Both the position numbers and the translations under genes were made by a program. Under the pieces are notes generated by a model. That model made no database searches. It was not told where the DNA came from and was given only the letters and a program-made list of their open reading frames with translations. Shown piece after piece: positions 42,172-51,852 of a DNA stretch of 64,000 nt. The first letter of the stretch is position 1; each line of letters begins with the position of its first letter. The stretch comes from Cyanobium sp. CZS25K (GTDB taxonomy: Bacteria; Cyanobacteriota; Cyanobacteriia; PCC-6307; Cyanobiaceae), in the NCBI GenBank assembly GCA_030373325.1, contig JAUCZB010000012.1, positions 25,496 to 89,495 on the forward strand. Direction: 5' to 3'.

Positions 42172-43136
42172 AGCCGCACCTCGGTGCCACTCGCCCGCTC
42201 GCTGACAAACTCCGCCACGGTGCGCCGGAGCCCCTCCTGCAGGGGGATCGAGGCCCGCCAGCCCAGAGCGGCCAGGCGACTGACATCCAGCAGCTTGCGC
42301 GGTGTGCCGTCGGGCTTGGAGGTGTCCCAGCTGATCCGCCCGCGGAACCCCACCGCTTCGGCCACCATCGTGGCCAGTTCCTCAATGCTCACGTCCGATC
42401 CTGTCCCCACATTGATGTGCTGAATCTCCTCGGCGTCAGGTTGCCAGTGCCGCAGACAGAACAGGGCCGCATCCGCCAGGTCGTCGACATGCAGGAACTC
42501 CCTGCGCGGCCGGCCGCTGCCCCAGCAGACGACCTCATCGGCTCCGGCCTCGCGGGCCTCCTGGAAGCGGCGGATCAGACCGGGCAGCACATGACTGTTG
42601 GTCGGGTGGTAGTTGTCGCCCGGGCCGTAGAGGTTGGTGGGCATCAGGCTGATCGCGTCGAAGCCATGCTGCTGACGCAGGGCACGGCACAGCTGGATGC
42701 CGGTGATCTTGGCGATCGCATACCACTCGTTGGTGGGCTCAAGCGGCCCCCCGAGCAGGGCCTCCTCCCGGATCGGCTGCTCGGCCAGCTTGGGGTAGAT
42801 GCAGCTGCTGCCGAGGAACAGCAACCGCCTGGTGCCTTGCCGCCAGGCACTCTCGATCACGTTCTGCTGGATCTTGAGGTTGTCGAGCAGGAAGTCGGCG
42901 GGAAAAGTGGAATTGGCCAGAATTCCCCCCACCCTCGCCGCCGCCAGCACCACCACATCGGGCCGCTGATCGGCAAACCAGGCCGCCACCGCAGGGCCAT
43001 CCATGAGGTCGAGTTCTGATCGGCCGGCGGTGAGCAGGCGCTGGTGGCCTTCCGCCTTCAGGCGTCGGGTGATGGCCGAGCCGGCCATGCCGCGGTGGCC
43101 GGCGATGAAGATCCGATCGTTCGGTGAGATCAGCAT
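42168..43136 (-). CDS. fcl: GDP-L-fucose synthase
   Basis: A 322-residue epimerase/reductase that completes GDP-fucose from GDP-4-keto-6-deoxymannose. FIAGHRGMAGSAITRRL is the NADPH-binding start. FLGSSCIYPKLAEQPI and EWYAIAKITGIQLCRAL carry the Ser and YxxxK residues. LMPTNLYGPGDNYHP and SHVLPGLIRRF are family hallmarks. It acts directly after gmd in the pathway, although gmd lies upstream with a gap of about 130 bases. Confidence 0.97.
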
Positions 43137-43266
43137 GGGGAAATCGTCAGGCCCCCGCTCTGCCGGGCGGGGATGCGGACCGCTGGAGAGGGTGACGTTC
43201 CAGCGAAGGTCCGCTTCGACGAGAACGTTTCACAGCCCAGACCATAGCGGCGTTTCGGGAGTCGTC

Positions 43267-44391
43267 TCACGGGGCCGCCTTCAGCCCGATCTGGGGGGGA
43301 TTCTCCATCGAGCCGACCACGGTGAACCCCTCCCGGCGCAGGGTGGCCTCCTTGGCGGCCTCCTCCTTGTCGGTGGCGACCATCTCCGCCACCAGCTCCT
43401 CCAGGGTGGTGGTGGGTGTCCATCCCAACCGCTCCCTCGCCCGGGTGGGGTCCCCGAGCAGGGTCTCCACCTCTGCCGGCCGGAAGTAACGGCGGTCGAT
43501 GCGCACCACGGTGGCACCGGTGTCACGTCGAGCTCCCGTCTCCTCGACCCCGCTGCCTTCCCAGACGATGCCTCCCCAGCCGAGTTCCACAGCGGTCAGT
43601 TCGATGAAGCGTCGCACCGATTCCTGCCGGCCCGTGGCGATCACGAAGTCCTCGGGCTGCTCCTGCTGCAGCATCCGCCATTGCATCTCCACGTAGTCCC
43701 TGGCATGCCCCCAGTCGCGCAGGGAATCCAGATTGCCCATGAACAGCCCCTGATCGAGACCGGCATCGATGCGCGCCAGGCCACGGGTGATCTTGCGGGT
43801 GACGAACGTTTCTCCACGCCGGGGACTTTCGTGGTTGAACAGAATGCCGTTGCAGGCATACATTCCGTAGGCCTCCCGGTAGTTGACCGTGATCCAGTAG
43901 GCATAGAGCTTGGCCACGCCGTAGGGACTGCGGGGGTAGAACGGAGTGGTTTCCTTCTGGGGGATCTCCTGCACCAAGCCATACAGTTCGCTGGTGCTTG
44001 CCTGGTAGATGCGGGTCTTGTCCGTCAGCCCCAGGATGCGAACGGCTTCGAGAATGCGCAGGGTGCCGAGGGCATCCGAGTTGGCGGTGTATTCGGGACT
44101 TTCAAAACTCACGGCCACATGGCTCTGGGCCCCGAGGTTGTAGATCTCGTCCGGCTGGATCTGCTGAACGATCCGGATCAGGTTGGTGGAGTCGGTCAGA
44201 TCTCCGTAGTGCAGCACCAGGCGGGGATCCCGCTCATGGGGATCCTGGTAGAGGTGGTCAATGCGATCGGTGTTGAAGCTGCTGGCACGCCGCTTGATCC
44301 CATGCACCACATACCCTTTCTCCAGGAGCAACTCTGCAAGGTAGGAACCGTCCTGGCCGGTGATTCCGGTGATCAGAGCTGTTTTGGACAT
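43267..44391 (-). CDS. gmd: GDP-mannose 4,6-dehydratase
   Basis: A 374-residue enzyme making GDP-4-keto-6-deoxymannose, the precursor of GDP-fucose and GDP-rhamnose. [21 protein letters not shown], the [15 protein letters not shown] segment, [13 protein letters not shown] and [14 protein letters not shown] are diagnostic. [18 protein letters not shown] is the characteristic GMD loop. The start is the ATG at 44391. It leads a gmd-fcl-galE series on the minus strand. Confidence 0.98.
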   Translation of the reverse strand: MSKTALITGITGQDGSYLAELLLEKGYVVHGIKRRASSFNTDRIDHLYQDPHERDPRLVLHYGDLTDSTNLIRIVQQIQPDEIYNLGAQSHVAVSFESPEYTANSDALGTLRILEAVRILGLTDKTRIYQASTSELYGLVQEIPQKETTPFYPRSPYGVAKLYAYWITVNYREAYGMYACNGILFNHESPRRGETFVTRKITRGLARIDAGLDQGLFMGNLDSLRDWGHARDYVEMQWRMLQQEQPEDFVIATGRQESVRRFIELTAVELGWGGIVWEGSGVEETGARRDTGATVVRIDRRYFRPAEVETLLGDPTRARERLGWTPTTTLEELVAEMVATDKEEAAKEATLRREGFTVVGSMENPPQIGLKAAP

Positions 44392-44682
44392 GGGGCTGAC
44401 GTTGTGTCAAGGGATGGAAGGGTCACGCCTGCCAGGCAGGCCAGAAGGTTGCCCCTGCTGCTGCGCGGCCATGGACGGCGTGTGTGCTTCGAGTCGTTGG
44501 GAGCTTAGCCGGAGCCACACCGGTCATCGGCTGATCAGCGAAAGTTGGTCCTGAAACCACAGGACAGGCCCATGGCCAGGACAAAGGGATGACATCAGCG
44601 TTTCACTCTCATCAAAAATGGACCCACCGAGAATCGATAGGCCCATGAAGAATGGATGACTGGATTAGGAGCTGGGATTCTC
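44392..44682. other. intergenic region, boundary between polysaccharide locus and housekeeping genes
   Basis: 291 bases between the BI-1 gene's end and the gmd start (both minus). It must hold the gmd promoter and the end of the upstream transcript. I do not see a T-tailed hairpin or a good promoter match. Confidence 0.35.
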
Positions 44683-45420
44683 TCAGTCGCGCCGACCGCC
44701 TCCCTGGAGGGCAATGATCAGCCTCAGGATGAAGATGAACAGGTTGATGTAGGTCAGATACATGCCCAGGGCACCGGCCAGGTACTGGTCGTCCCTGTAG
44801 GTGCGGGGCATGGTGTAAAAGTCGACGAAGGCGGCTCCCACGAAGATGACCGTGCCGAAGCCGGCGATCATCAGTTCAAAGCCTCCGGTGGTGAACATTC
44901 CGGGGGCGAAGATGCTTCCCACCAGCTGCACCACCATGGCGATCACCAGGCCGATGATCCCGAGGCCCACCACGGCGCTGAGCGACTGACCGACGTTGTC
45001 GCTCATGCGGCTTCCGAAGAAGGAGGCGATCACGAAGGTGATGCCGGTGGCCAGGGCCGCCGTGCCCACGGCACCGATGCCGGCGGAAGCCACGGCATAG
45101 CTGACGATGCCACTGAGGGTGAAGCCGGTGATCAGGCTGTAGGTGGTGAGGATCGGCAGGGCTGTGCCGGTGTTCCCTTTCATGGCGGCGTTCTGGGCCA
45201 CGAAGAAGAGGATGAAGTTGCCGATCAGGGCTACCCAGAACAGCGGCATGAACAGGGTCGGGGCACTCACCATCAGGGACATGCCGCCCAGGACCCCCGC
45301 GGCGGTGAGCACCATGCCGCCGCCGACATAAGGCAGCGCCTTGTTGACCACGTTGGGCCCGACAAGGGCGCTGGACTGGGCCTCGCGGATCGCTTCCTGG
45401 AAATTGCTTCTGGCCGGCAT
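44683..45420 (-). CDS. Bax inhibitor-1/YccA family membrane protein
   Basis: 245 residues from an ATG at 45420 (an upstream TTG at 45444 would add 8). After a short polar N-terminus there are seven hydrophobic segments, including VGTAALATGITFVIASFFGS and VGLGIIGLVIAMVVQLVGS. A C-terminal region around VDFYTMPRTYRDDQYL bears the acidic residues of the family. YccA/BI-1 proteins are membrane channels or modulators of membrane proteolysis; the role in cyanobacteria is unsettled. It follows phoH by about 100 bases on the same strand. Confidence 0.92.
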   Translation of the reverse strand: MPARSNFQEAIREAQSSALVGPNVVNKALPYVGGGMVLTAAGVLGGMSLMVSAPTLFMPLFWVALIGNFILFFVAQNAAMKGNTGTALPILTTYSLITGFTLSGIVSYAVASAGIGAVGTAALATGITFVIASFFGSRMSDNVGQSLSAVVGLGIIGLVIAMVVQLVGSIFAPGMFTTGGFELMIAGFGTVIFVGAAFVDFYTMPRTYRDDQYLAGALGMYLTYINLFIFILRLIIALQGGGRRD

Positions 45421-45522
45421 GGCTTCGATGGAATCAGACTCCAACCATCCTGCCAGCGGTCATCGGCGCTCGGTAGACACCCCTGTGCGGATCTCCCTAT
45501 CCGGCGGGGATGGTCGCCTGGT

Positions 45523-46494
45523 TCAGCGGCCCTGGGGCGGGCCATCGCGGCGGGCATAGGCCTGCACCAGCCGCTGGACCAGCGGATGACGCACCACGTC
45601 CGCATCGGAGAACCGGCAGATGGCCACCCCTTCCACCCCCTCCAGCACCTGGACCGCCTCCACCAGGCCGCTGAGCTGGCCCGGAGGCAGATCGATCTGG
45701 GTGGTGTCACCGGTCACCACCATGCGGGCGTTCTCCCCGAGCCGGGTGAGCACCATCCGCATCTGGGCACAGGTGGTGTTCTGGGCCTCATCAAGGATCA
45801 CGAAGGCGTCGGCCAGGGTGCGGCCGCGCATGAAGGCCAGGGGCGCCACCTCGATCACCCCCTTCTCCAGCAGCTGGGCCGTGCGCTCCTGACCCAGCAG
45901 CCCATGGAGGGCGTCGTAGAGCGGCCGCAGGTAGGGATCCACCTTCTGCTGCAGATCGCCGGGCAGGAAGCCCAGACGTTCGCCGGCCTCCACCGCCGGT
46001 CGTGTGAGCACCAGCCGCTCCACCTTGCGTTCCTGCAGCATCCGCACGGCCAGGATGGTGGCCAGGAACGTTTTGCCGGTGCCGGCCGGGCCGATCGCCA
46101 GGGTCAGGTCGTGGCGTTCGATGGCCTCGACATAGCTGTTCTGGCGCAGGGTTCTCGGCCGCAGGGGCCTGCCGGTGACACTGGTGGCCAGCACCTGCAG
46201 CCCCATGGTTCGGTGCTGGTCGGAGCGACCGGTGTCGAGGGCCTTCAGGGCGGCCTGGATGTCCACAGGGCTGATGGGCTCCCCGCGTCGCCAGAGGGGC
46301 TCCAGCAGGTTGACCAGGGCCTGGAGGCGCTCCACCTGCGCCGTTCGACCACGGATCTGGAGATCAAGGCCCCTGAGGACGATCTGGGCACCTGTGAGGG
46401 CTTCAAGCCTGCGCAGGGAGGCCCCATCCGGGCCGGCGAGAGCAACGGCGGCACCGCTGTCAGGAAGGGCAAACGTGGAGGAGAGCTCGCTCAG
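45523..46494 (-). CDS. phoH: PhoH-like ATPase with probable CTG start
   Basis: A PhoH family ATPase: [19 protein letters not shown] (Walker A), [32 protein letters not shown] (Walker B) and [15 protein letters not shown] at 46335 would give 270 residues and cut the N-terminal KH-like region. In the same frame, 53 more sense codons run upstream with family-like sequence ([39 protein letters not shown]) and contain no ATG, GTG or TTG. They begin at a CTG at 46494 that overlaps the rpsP stop as CTGA. That gives 323 residues, the usual family length. The protein is thought to act on RNA or nucleotides. Start choice is inference. Confidence 0.9.
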   Translation of the reverse strand: MSELSSTFALPDSGAAVALAGPDGASLRRLEALTGAQIVLRGLDLQIRGRTAQVERLQALVNLLEPLWRRGEPISPVDIQAALKALDTGRSDQHRTMGLQVLATSVTGRPLRPRTLRQNSYVEAIERHDLTLAIGPAGTGKTFLATILAVRMLQERKVERLVLTRPAVEAGERLGFLPGDLQQKVDPYLRPLYDALHGLLGQERTAQLLEKGVIEVAPLAFMRGRTLADAFVILDEAQNTTCAQMRMVLTRLGENARMVVTGDTTQIDLPPGQLSGLVEAVQVLEGVEGVAICRFSDADVVRHPLVQRLVQAYARRDGPPQGR

Positions 46495-46934
46495 GCCTCG
46501 GCGGCGGCAGGTTCGGCGTCGGTCCCAGCGGCAGCTTCGGCTGCGGAGGCAGCAGCAGCAGCAGCAGCAGCCTCCTCAGCTTGCTTGGCCGCAGCGGCTT
46601 CCTTGGCGGCTTCCGCTTCCTTGACGGCGGCGGCAGCGGCGGCGTCGCGGGCCGCTGCCTGCTGGATCTTGCCGACGGTTTCGGCCGGCCGGATGGTCTT
46701 CTCGATCAGGCCGCCTTTCTCGAGCAGGGTGCGGACGGTGTCCGTGGGCTGGGCTCCTTGGCCGAGGCGGACGCGGATGGCCTCGGCGTCCAGGCGGGTT
46801 TCCTTGGTGCGGGGGTTGTAGAAGCCCAGTTCCTCAAGCGGACGGCCATCGCGGCGGGAGGTGCTGTTGGTGGCCACCAGACGGAAACTCGCTTCCCGTT
46901 TCTTGCCGAACCGCTTCAGCCGGAGCTTGATCAT
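46491..46934 (-). CDS. rpsP: 30S ribosomal protein S16 with long Ala-rich C-terminal tail
   Basis: 147 residues. The first 80 are standard S16 ([34 protein letters not shown]). From about residue 88 a tail of about 60 residues follows, made almost wholly of Ala with Glu, Lys and Gln (for example [20 protein letters not shown]). It is roughly helical by composition and reads like a charged Ala-rich extension. Bacterial S16 is usually 80-90 residues, so the tail is an addition. The stop overlaps the probable phoH start as CTGA. It lies in a zipN-ffh-rpsP-phoH run. Confidence 0.97.
   Translation of the reverse strand: MIKLRLKRFGKKREASFRLVATNSTSRRDGRPLEELGFYNPRTKETRLDAEAIRVRLGQGAQPTDTVRTLLEKGGLIEKTIRPAETVGKIQQAAARDAAAAAAVKEAEAAKEAAAAKQAEEAAAAAAAASAAEAAAGTDAEPAAAEA
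46549..46569. repeat. (GCA)7 trinucleotide repeat in rpsP tail
   Basis: Seven consecutive gca units on the plus strand, read as codons for part of the poly-Ala tail of S16 on the minus strand. Slippage here could change tail length by whole codons. Confidence 0.9.
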
Positions 46935-47015
46935 CTGGAAAAGGGTGCTCGAAATGCAGTCTCAAATCCTACAGGGGCAGGGCAGAGGCCCCCCGGGGCC
47001 GATCCATGCCCCGTT

Positions 47016-48476
47016 TCAGAGCTGGCCGAATCCCTTGCGCTTCTTGGCCGGTTTGGGGGGCTTGCGGGGCTGGCCACCGCTGCGGCCTCCGGGCCCAGCC
47101 ATGCCGGGCATGCCGCCACCCATCCCAGGCATACCACCCATGCCGGGAAAGCCACCCATGCCGGGCATGCCTGGCATTCCGCCCCGGGTCATCTGCTGCA
47201 TGAAGCCACGCATCTTCTGAAAGTCGGCCAGGACCTTGTCCACGTCCGCCGGCGTGTGGCCGCTGCCGGCGGCGATACGGCGGCGGCGGGAGGGCTGGGC
47301 GGCGAGCAGTTCGGGCTGGCGGCGTTCGGCCTCGGTCATCGAGCCGATCATGGCCTCGATGCGCTTCAGCTGGCTCTCCCCCTGGCGGAGCATGCCGTCA
47401 TCGATCTTGTTCATGCCGGGGATCAGCTTCATCAGCCCGCCGAGGGAGCCCATGCGCTTGATCAGGCGCATCTGCTGCACGAAATCGGAGAAATCGAAGC
47501 TGGCTTCCTGCAGCTTGCGCTGCATCTTCTCCACATCGGCCAGCTCCACCTCCTTGGTGGCCTTCTCCACCAGGGTCAGCACATCGCCCATGCCCAGGAT
47601 CCGGCTGGCCATCCGTTCCGGGTGGAACGGCTGCAGGGCCTCCACCTTCTCGCCGGTGCCGATGAACTTGATCGGGGCGCCGCTCACCTTGCGGATCGAC
47701 AGCGCCGCCCCACCGCGGGAATCGCCGTCCAGCTTGGTGAGCACGGCGCCGGTGATGCCCACCTGCTCGTGGAAGGCCCGGGTCAGATCAGCCGCTTCCT
47801 GGCCGATCATCGAATCCACCACCAGCAGCACCTCATCCGGGGCCGCCGCCTCCCGGATCCGCACCATCTCCTCCATCATCGCGGTGTCGATCTGGAGGCG
47901 GCCGGCGGTGTCCACCAGGACGGTGTCGAAGCCCTCGTCCCGTCCCTTGGCCACGCCGGCGGCAGCGATGGCCTCCGGCGCGGCGTCGCTGCCCAGGCTG
48001 AACACCTCCACGCCGATCTGGCGGCCCAGGGTCTGGAGCTGGTCGATGGCGGCCGGCCGGTAGACGTCGGCGGCCACCAGCAGGGCGCGCCGGCCCTGCT
48101 CCTTGAGGTGCAGGCCCAGCTTGGCGGTGGCGGTGGTCTTGCCGGCCCCCTGCAGGCCGGCCATCAGGATGACGGTGGGCCCCTCCGCGGCCCGGGCGAG
48201 GGGGGCGTTGGCTCCGCCCATGGTGTCCACGAGCTGCTCGTGCACCAGCTGGATGAATTTCTGATCCGGGCTCACCCCCCGCACCACCTCGGCCCCCACC
48301 GCCTTGCGGCGCACTTCCTCCACGAACTCCCTGACCACCGGCAGGCTCACGTCGGCCTCCAGCAGGGCCCGCCTCACGTCCTTGAGGGCGCCATCGACGT
48401 TCGTTTCCGAGATGGCCGCCTGGCCGCGCAGCCCTTTGACTGCGTCTTCGAAGCGCTGGGAGAGTTCGTCGAACAT
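47016..48476 (-). CDS. ffh: signal recognition particle GTPase Ffh
   Basis: A 486-residue protein targeting nascent membrane proteins with 4.5S RNA. It has an N domain, then a G domain with LMAGLQGAGKTTATAKLGL (G1, about 103), DTAGRLQIDTAMM (G3) and TKLDGDSRGGAAL (G4), then the M domain with PGMNKIDDG. The C-terminus is a Met/Gly-rich tail (repeated GMPGM) that explains the repetitive DNA near 47,100-47,190. The ATG shares its A with the stop of zipN (TGATG). Confidence 0.98.
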   Translation of the reverse strand: MFDELSQRFEDAVKGLRGQAAISETNVDGALKDVRRALLEADVSLPVVREFVEEVRRKAVGAEVVRGVSPDQKFIQLVHEQLVDTMGGANAPLARAAEGPTVILMAGLQGAGKTTATAKLGLHLKEQGRRALLVAADVYRPAAIDQLQTLGRQIGVEVFSLGSDAAPEAIAAAGVAKGRDEGFDTVLVDTAGRLQIDTAMMEEMVRIREAAAPDEVLLVVDSMIGQEAADLTRAFHEQVGITGAVLTKLDGDSRGGAALSIRKVSGAPIKFIGTGEKVEALQPFHPERMASRILGMGDVLTLVEKATKEVELADVEKMQRKLQEASFDFSDFVQQMRLIKRMGSLGGLMKLIPGMNKIDDGMLRQGESQLKRIEAMIGSMTEAERRQPELLAAQPSRRRRIAAGSGHTPADVDKVLADFQKMRGFMQQMTRGGMPGMPGMGGFPGMGGMPGMGGGMPGMAGPGGRSGGQPRKPPKPAKKRKGFGQL

Positions 48477-50485
48477 CAGTTGAGGGATTGGGTGGCCACC
48501 AGGCGCCAGCTGTCGCCGTCGCGTCCGAATACATAACCATTGCGCAGCTCCATCGGCGCCGTGGTGTCCAGCACCTTTCCGGTCGCATCGAGGCGGCGGT
48601 CGCTGTAGCGGAGCCTGGCGACGGCGACGATGCGTCGGGGGCTGTTCTCGGCGAGGTTCAGGTCGGTGATCCCCACGTCCAGCTGCTGGGTCTGGCCCCG
48701 GGCGGCATCGCTGCGACGCTCCTTGGCGAGCAGGTTCATCGGCCCTTCCCGGGCGATGCGATCGAGTCCCTGCGGGATGGCTTCGCCCGCCAGCACGCCG
48801 CTCTTCACCGCGAGCCAGTTCTCCAGCAGGCGGCGGATCTGGGCTTCATCGGGACGGGCGGCCGTGAGCGGGGTGATGCGGAGCCCATTCGGCGGCCTGG
48901 GGGCGGGGGGCGTGGAGGCCCCTGGCGGAACGGCGGCGCCGCTGGGGGCTGGAGCCGTGGCCGGCGGGGGGGGCACCGGAGCTGGGGGGGGCGAGCTCTG
49001 GCGTTGCCGCACCACCCAGACCCCTGCCAGCACCAGCACCAGGACGGCGCCGCCCGCCAGCAGCCAGGGCCGGGGAGGCATCGGCCAGCGCAGGGGAACC
49101 TCATCATCGAGCGCCCCGTCGTCCTCGGGATCCGTCATGCCGCCCGACGGAGGGAATGGGGCGAAGCCCCCCTGTCCACCGGTGGTGCCTCCATCCAGGG
49201 CCGAGGCCGAGACGGGCGCGGTCGATTCCCGGAAGGAAAAGTCCTCGAAGGCAGAAAAGGAAGCGCTTCCCGCCGCGGCCGGGGCTCCAGGGGTGGAGAG
49301 GTAGGACCTGCCGCGCCGCTGGTCCTCCCGCTCCACGTAGGCCACCACGTCCCGGTCGCTGAAATAGGCCACCAGATCCGGCTCGGCTTCCAGGTCCCGG
49401 TAACCCGGCAGCACGTCCCTGACCAGCCAGTCACTGCAGTAGGCGCAGAGCTGCCCGAGGGGATCGCTGCTCTTGCCGGCCGCCCACTCCTTCAGCTCCT
49501 GGCTGGCGCCCCGGTCGAAGCAGGCCCGTGCCGTGTCGGCCTCCCCCAGCAGCAGATGCAGGTTGGCGAGAAGCGGTTCGATGCCCTCCCGTCCGCTGCA
49601 CTGGAGGCGGTTCCTGGCATCGGCGATGCGTTCCGGCTTGCGCTGGGCGAAACCGGAGGCGGTCAGGGCGATGGTGGCCAGGAAGTCGGCGGCGTCGGAT
49701 CCCGAGGCCGCCCAGCGGCTGAACAGATCCACCTGTTCCTGGACGGTGAGGAAGGCGCGGATCTGATGGAAAAACGGTTGGAAGTCCTGGCTGGGGAAAT
49801 GGGGATCGGCGTCCCCTTCGAGGCCCCCGCGCCGTTGCACCAGTTGCTCGAGCAGCTCCAGGCCCTCCCGCCTTTCGGCGTCGGCGACCAGATCGCGGCT
49901 CAGCAGGTCGAGCACCCGGTAGGGCGTGAGGCGCTCCAGCTGGCCATGCATGGTTTCCCTGAGGTCGGGTTGCCTGCCCAGGGTCTGGAGCAGCTGCAGA
50001 CCCTGCTGCAGGGTGCGGGCGGCGGCTTCGAAGCGACGCTGCTCCTCCAGCTCCCTGGCGGCCGCGAGGCAGGCCAGACCGGCCAGAAGTGAGAGATCGC
50101 TCTCGCGACCACTGCCCAGGGTGGGGGGCTGGGGCAGTTGCAGGCAGCGGCTGGCCAGCTCGAAGGCCTCAAGGGGCTGCCCCCCTTCCATCAGCAACAA
50201 CAGCCCTCCCACCTGTCTGGCGGTGGCGATCTCCAGGGCCGGCTGCAGGCTGCCGCCGTCATCGGCCAGGCCGGTGAGCTCCGCTTCATAGGCGGCGCGC
50301 CGATCGTTGTCACACAGGAGGTCGGCACTGGCACGGAGCAGGTCAGCCCGCGCCTGCAGGGTTTCCGGGGTGAACCCTCCATGGGGCAGGCGGTCCAGGC
50401 GCGACTGGAGGGTGCGCAGGACCCCCTGGGCATCGGCGGACGGAGGGACGCCCAGCAGGCGGAAATGATCGATCGGCAGGTCCAA
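48476..50485 (-). CDS. zipN: cell-division protein ZipN/Ftn2 (ARC6-like)
   Basis: A 669-residue cyanobacterial divisome organiser that recruits FtsZ and other division proteins. The start is a TTG at 50485 (MDLPIDHFRLLGVPPSADA), a DnaJ-like N-terminus typical of ARC6. TPR-like helical repeats fill about 30-400. A single TM near 525 (WLLAGGAVLVLVLAGVWVV) is preceded by a basic and Pro-rich linker. The C-terminal part (LENWLAVKSGVLAG and later VFGRDGDSWRLVATQSLN) is the IMS/ARC6 periplasmic domain. It overlaps ffh by one base (TGATG). Confidence 0.92.
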   Translation of the reverse strand: MDLPIDHFRLLGVPPSADAQGVLRTLQSRLDRLPHGGFTPETLQARADLLRASADLLCDNDRRAAYEAELTGLADDGGSLQPALEIATARQVGGLLLLMEGGQPLEAFELASRCLQLPQPPTLGSGRESDLSLLAGLACLAAARELEEQRRFEAAARTLQQGLQLLQTLGRQPDLRETMHGQLERLTPYRVLDLLSRDLVADAERREGLELLEQLVQRRGGLEGDADPHFPSQDFQPFFHQIRAFLTVQEQVDLFSRWAASGSDAADFLATIALTASGFAQRKPERIADARNRLQCSGREGIEPLLANLHLLLGEADTARACFDRGASQELKEWAAGKSSDPLGQLCAYCSDWLVRDVLPGYRDLEAEPDLVAYFSDRDVVAYVEREDQRRGRSYLSTPGAPAAAGSASFSAFEDFSFRESTAPVSASALDGGTTGGQGGFAPFPPSGGMTDPEDDGALDDEVPLRWPMPPRPWLLAGGAVLVLVLAGVWVVRQRQSSPPPAPVPPPPATAPAPSGAAVPPGASTPPAPRPPNGLRITPLTAARPDEAQIRRLLENWLAVKSGVLAGEAIPQGLDRIAREGPMNLLAKERRSDAARGQTQQLDVGITDLNLAENSPRRIVAVARLRYSDRRLDATGKVLDTTAPMELRNGYVFGRDGDSWRLVATQSLN

Positions 50486-50593
50486 TCCGATGATGACGCT
50501 GGGGCGCGACTGTAGTCAGAGGCAGCGGTTTTGACTGTCATCAGGGAACGGACCCCGTACAGTCATGGCCACGAATCGCATCGCCTTCCTGCC
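50486..50593. promoter_or_regulatory. divergent zipN/pdhA intergenic region with 7-bp inverted repeat
   Basis: 108 bases between two divergent starts. TGACTGT (50532-50538) and its exact inverse ACAGTCA (50559-50565) are 20 bases apart, just upstream of pdhA. TTGACT (50531-50536) and TACAGT (50558-50563) look like -35 and -10 boxes but are 21 bases apart, longer than the ideal 17, so the symmetry may mark a regulator site overlapping a weak promoter. Confidence 0.4.
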
Positions 50594-51715
50594 ATGACTC
50601 AGGAATTGACCGCGGCGCGGGCAGCCCAGCCCAGCACCGCTGGGCCCGCCGCCGGAGCCACCGCGTCTTCAGGGGAGGCCGGCAGCCATGCGGTGAGGTT
50701 GGAAGGTCTGTATCCACCCGAGCGGGCCAGTGTCAGCCGGGACGAGGGCTTGATGCTCTACCGCGACATGACCCTTGGCCGCCGCTTCGAGGACAAGTGC
50801 GCCGAGATGTACTACCGCGGCAAGATGTTTGGATTCGTGCATCTTTACAATGGTCAGGAAGCCGTCTCCACCGGAGTGATCCGGGCGATGCGTCTCCAGC
50901 ACGACTGGTTCTGCAGCACCTACCGCGACCATGTGCACGCCCTGAGCTGCGGTGTGCCGGCCCGGGAGGTCATGAGCGAGCTGTTCGGCAAGGCCACCGG
51001 CTGCAGCAAGGGCCGCGGGGGCTCGATGCACCTGTTCTCCCGGGAGCACCACCTCCTCGGTGGTTATGCCTTCATCGGCGAGGGCATTCCGGTGGCCCTG
51101 GGAGCGGCCTTCACCAGCCGCTACAAGCGTGATGCCCTCGGCCAGGCCGACAGCGACGCCGTCACGGCCGCCTTCTTCGGGGATGGCACCTGCAACATCG
51201 GCCAGTTCTACGAATGCCTGAACATGGCATCCCTGTGGAAGCTGCCGATCCTGTTCGTGGTCGAGAACAACCGCTGGGCCATCGGCATGGACCACAACCG
51301 GGCCACCAGCGAGCCGGAGATCTGGCGCAAGGCGGCCGGCTTCGGCATGGTCGGCGAGGAAGTCGACGGCATGGATGTGCTGGCGGTGAGGGCGGCGGCC
51401 CAGCGGGCCATCGAGCGGGCCAGGGCCGGAGAAGGCCCGACCCTTCTGGAATGCCTCACCTATCGCTTCCGTGGCCATTCCCTGGCGGATCCGGACGAGC
51501 TCCGCGAAGCGGCCGAGAAGGAGTTCTGGGCCAGGCGTGATCCCATCAAGCAACTGGCACATCGCCTGACGGACATGGGCCTGGCCACGGCCGAGGAGCT
51601 CAAGGCGATTGAGAAGGAGATCGATGCCGAAGTGGCCGATTGCGTCGAGTTCGCCCTCGCGGCCCCCGAGCCCGATGGCAGCGAACTGACCCGCTACATC
51701 TGGGCCGACGACTGA
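50594..51715 (+). CDS. pdhA: pyruvate dehydrogenase E1 component, alpha subunit
   Basis: 373 residues from an ATG at 50594; the in-frame extension back to 50531 lies in the promoter region. [23 protein letters not shown] and [14 protein letters not shown] begin the E1 alpha fold. The thiamine diphosphate site is [20 protein letters not shown] (GDG...N pattern). [13 protein letters not shown] and [15 protein letters not shown] (phosphorylation-loop region) are conserved. It pairs with a beta subunit not in the window and feeds acetyl-CoA. The first 40 residues are Ala-rich and low in complexity. Confidence 0.97.
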   Translation: MTQELTAARAAQPSTAGPAAGATASSGEAGSHAVRLEGLYPPERASVSRDEGLMLYRDMTLGRRFEDKCAEMYYRGKMFGFVHLYNGQEAVSTGVIRAMRLQHDWFCSTYRDHVHALSCGVPAREVMSELFGKATGCSKGRGGSMHLFSREHHLLGGYAFIGEGIPVALGAAFTSRYKRDALGQADSDAVTAAFFGDGTCNIGQFYECLNMASLWKLPILFVVENNRWAIGMDHNRATSEPEIWRKAAGFGMVGEEVDGMDVLAVRAAAQRAIERARAGEGPTLLECLTYRFRGHSLADPDELREAAEKEFWARRDPIKQLAHRLTDMGLATAEELKAIEKEIDAEVADCVEFALAAPEPDGSELTRYIWADD

Positions 51716-51852
51716 AGCGGCCGAGGAAGCCTACCGCTTGCCCGATTGATTGAATTGGCTCCACCCATTGGGGTATTTGTCAACATCTTTTTGCATAACT
51801 ACGTGAAGAACACAATCTTGGCTCGGGCGCTGAGGCCATTACCATTCACTGG

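Noticed and set aside
47096..47200. Repeated gccgggcatgcc-like units suggesting a repeat array
   Set aside because: They encode the Met/Gly-rich C-terminal tail of Ffh (GMPGM), a normal feature of that protein.
46581..48536. 651-codon plus-strand frame opposite ffh and rpsP
   Set aside because: Antisense shadow; Leu/His/Gly-rich with no motif, whereas Ffh is unmistakable on the minus strand.
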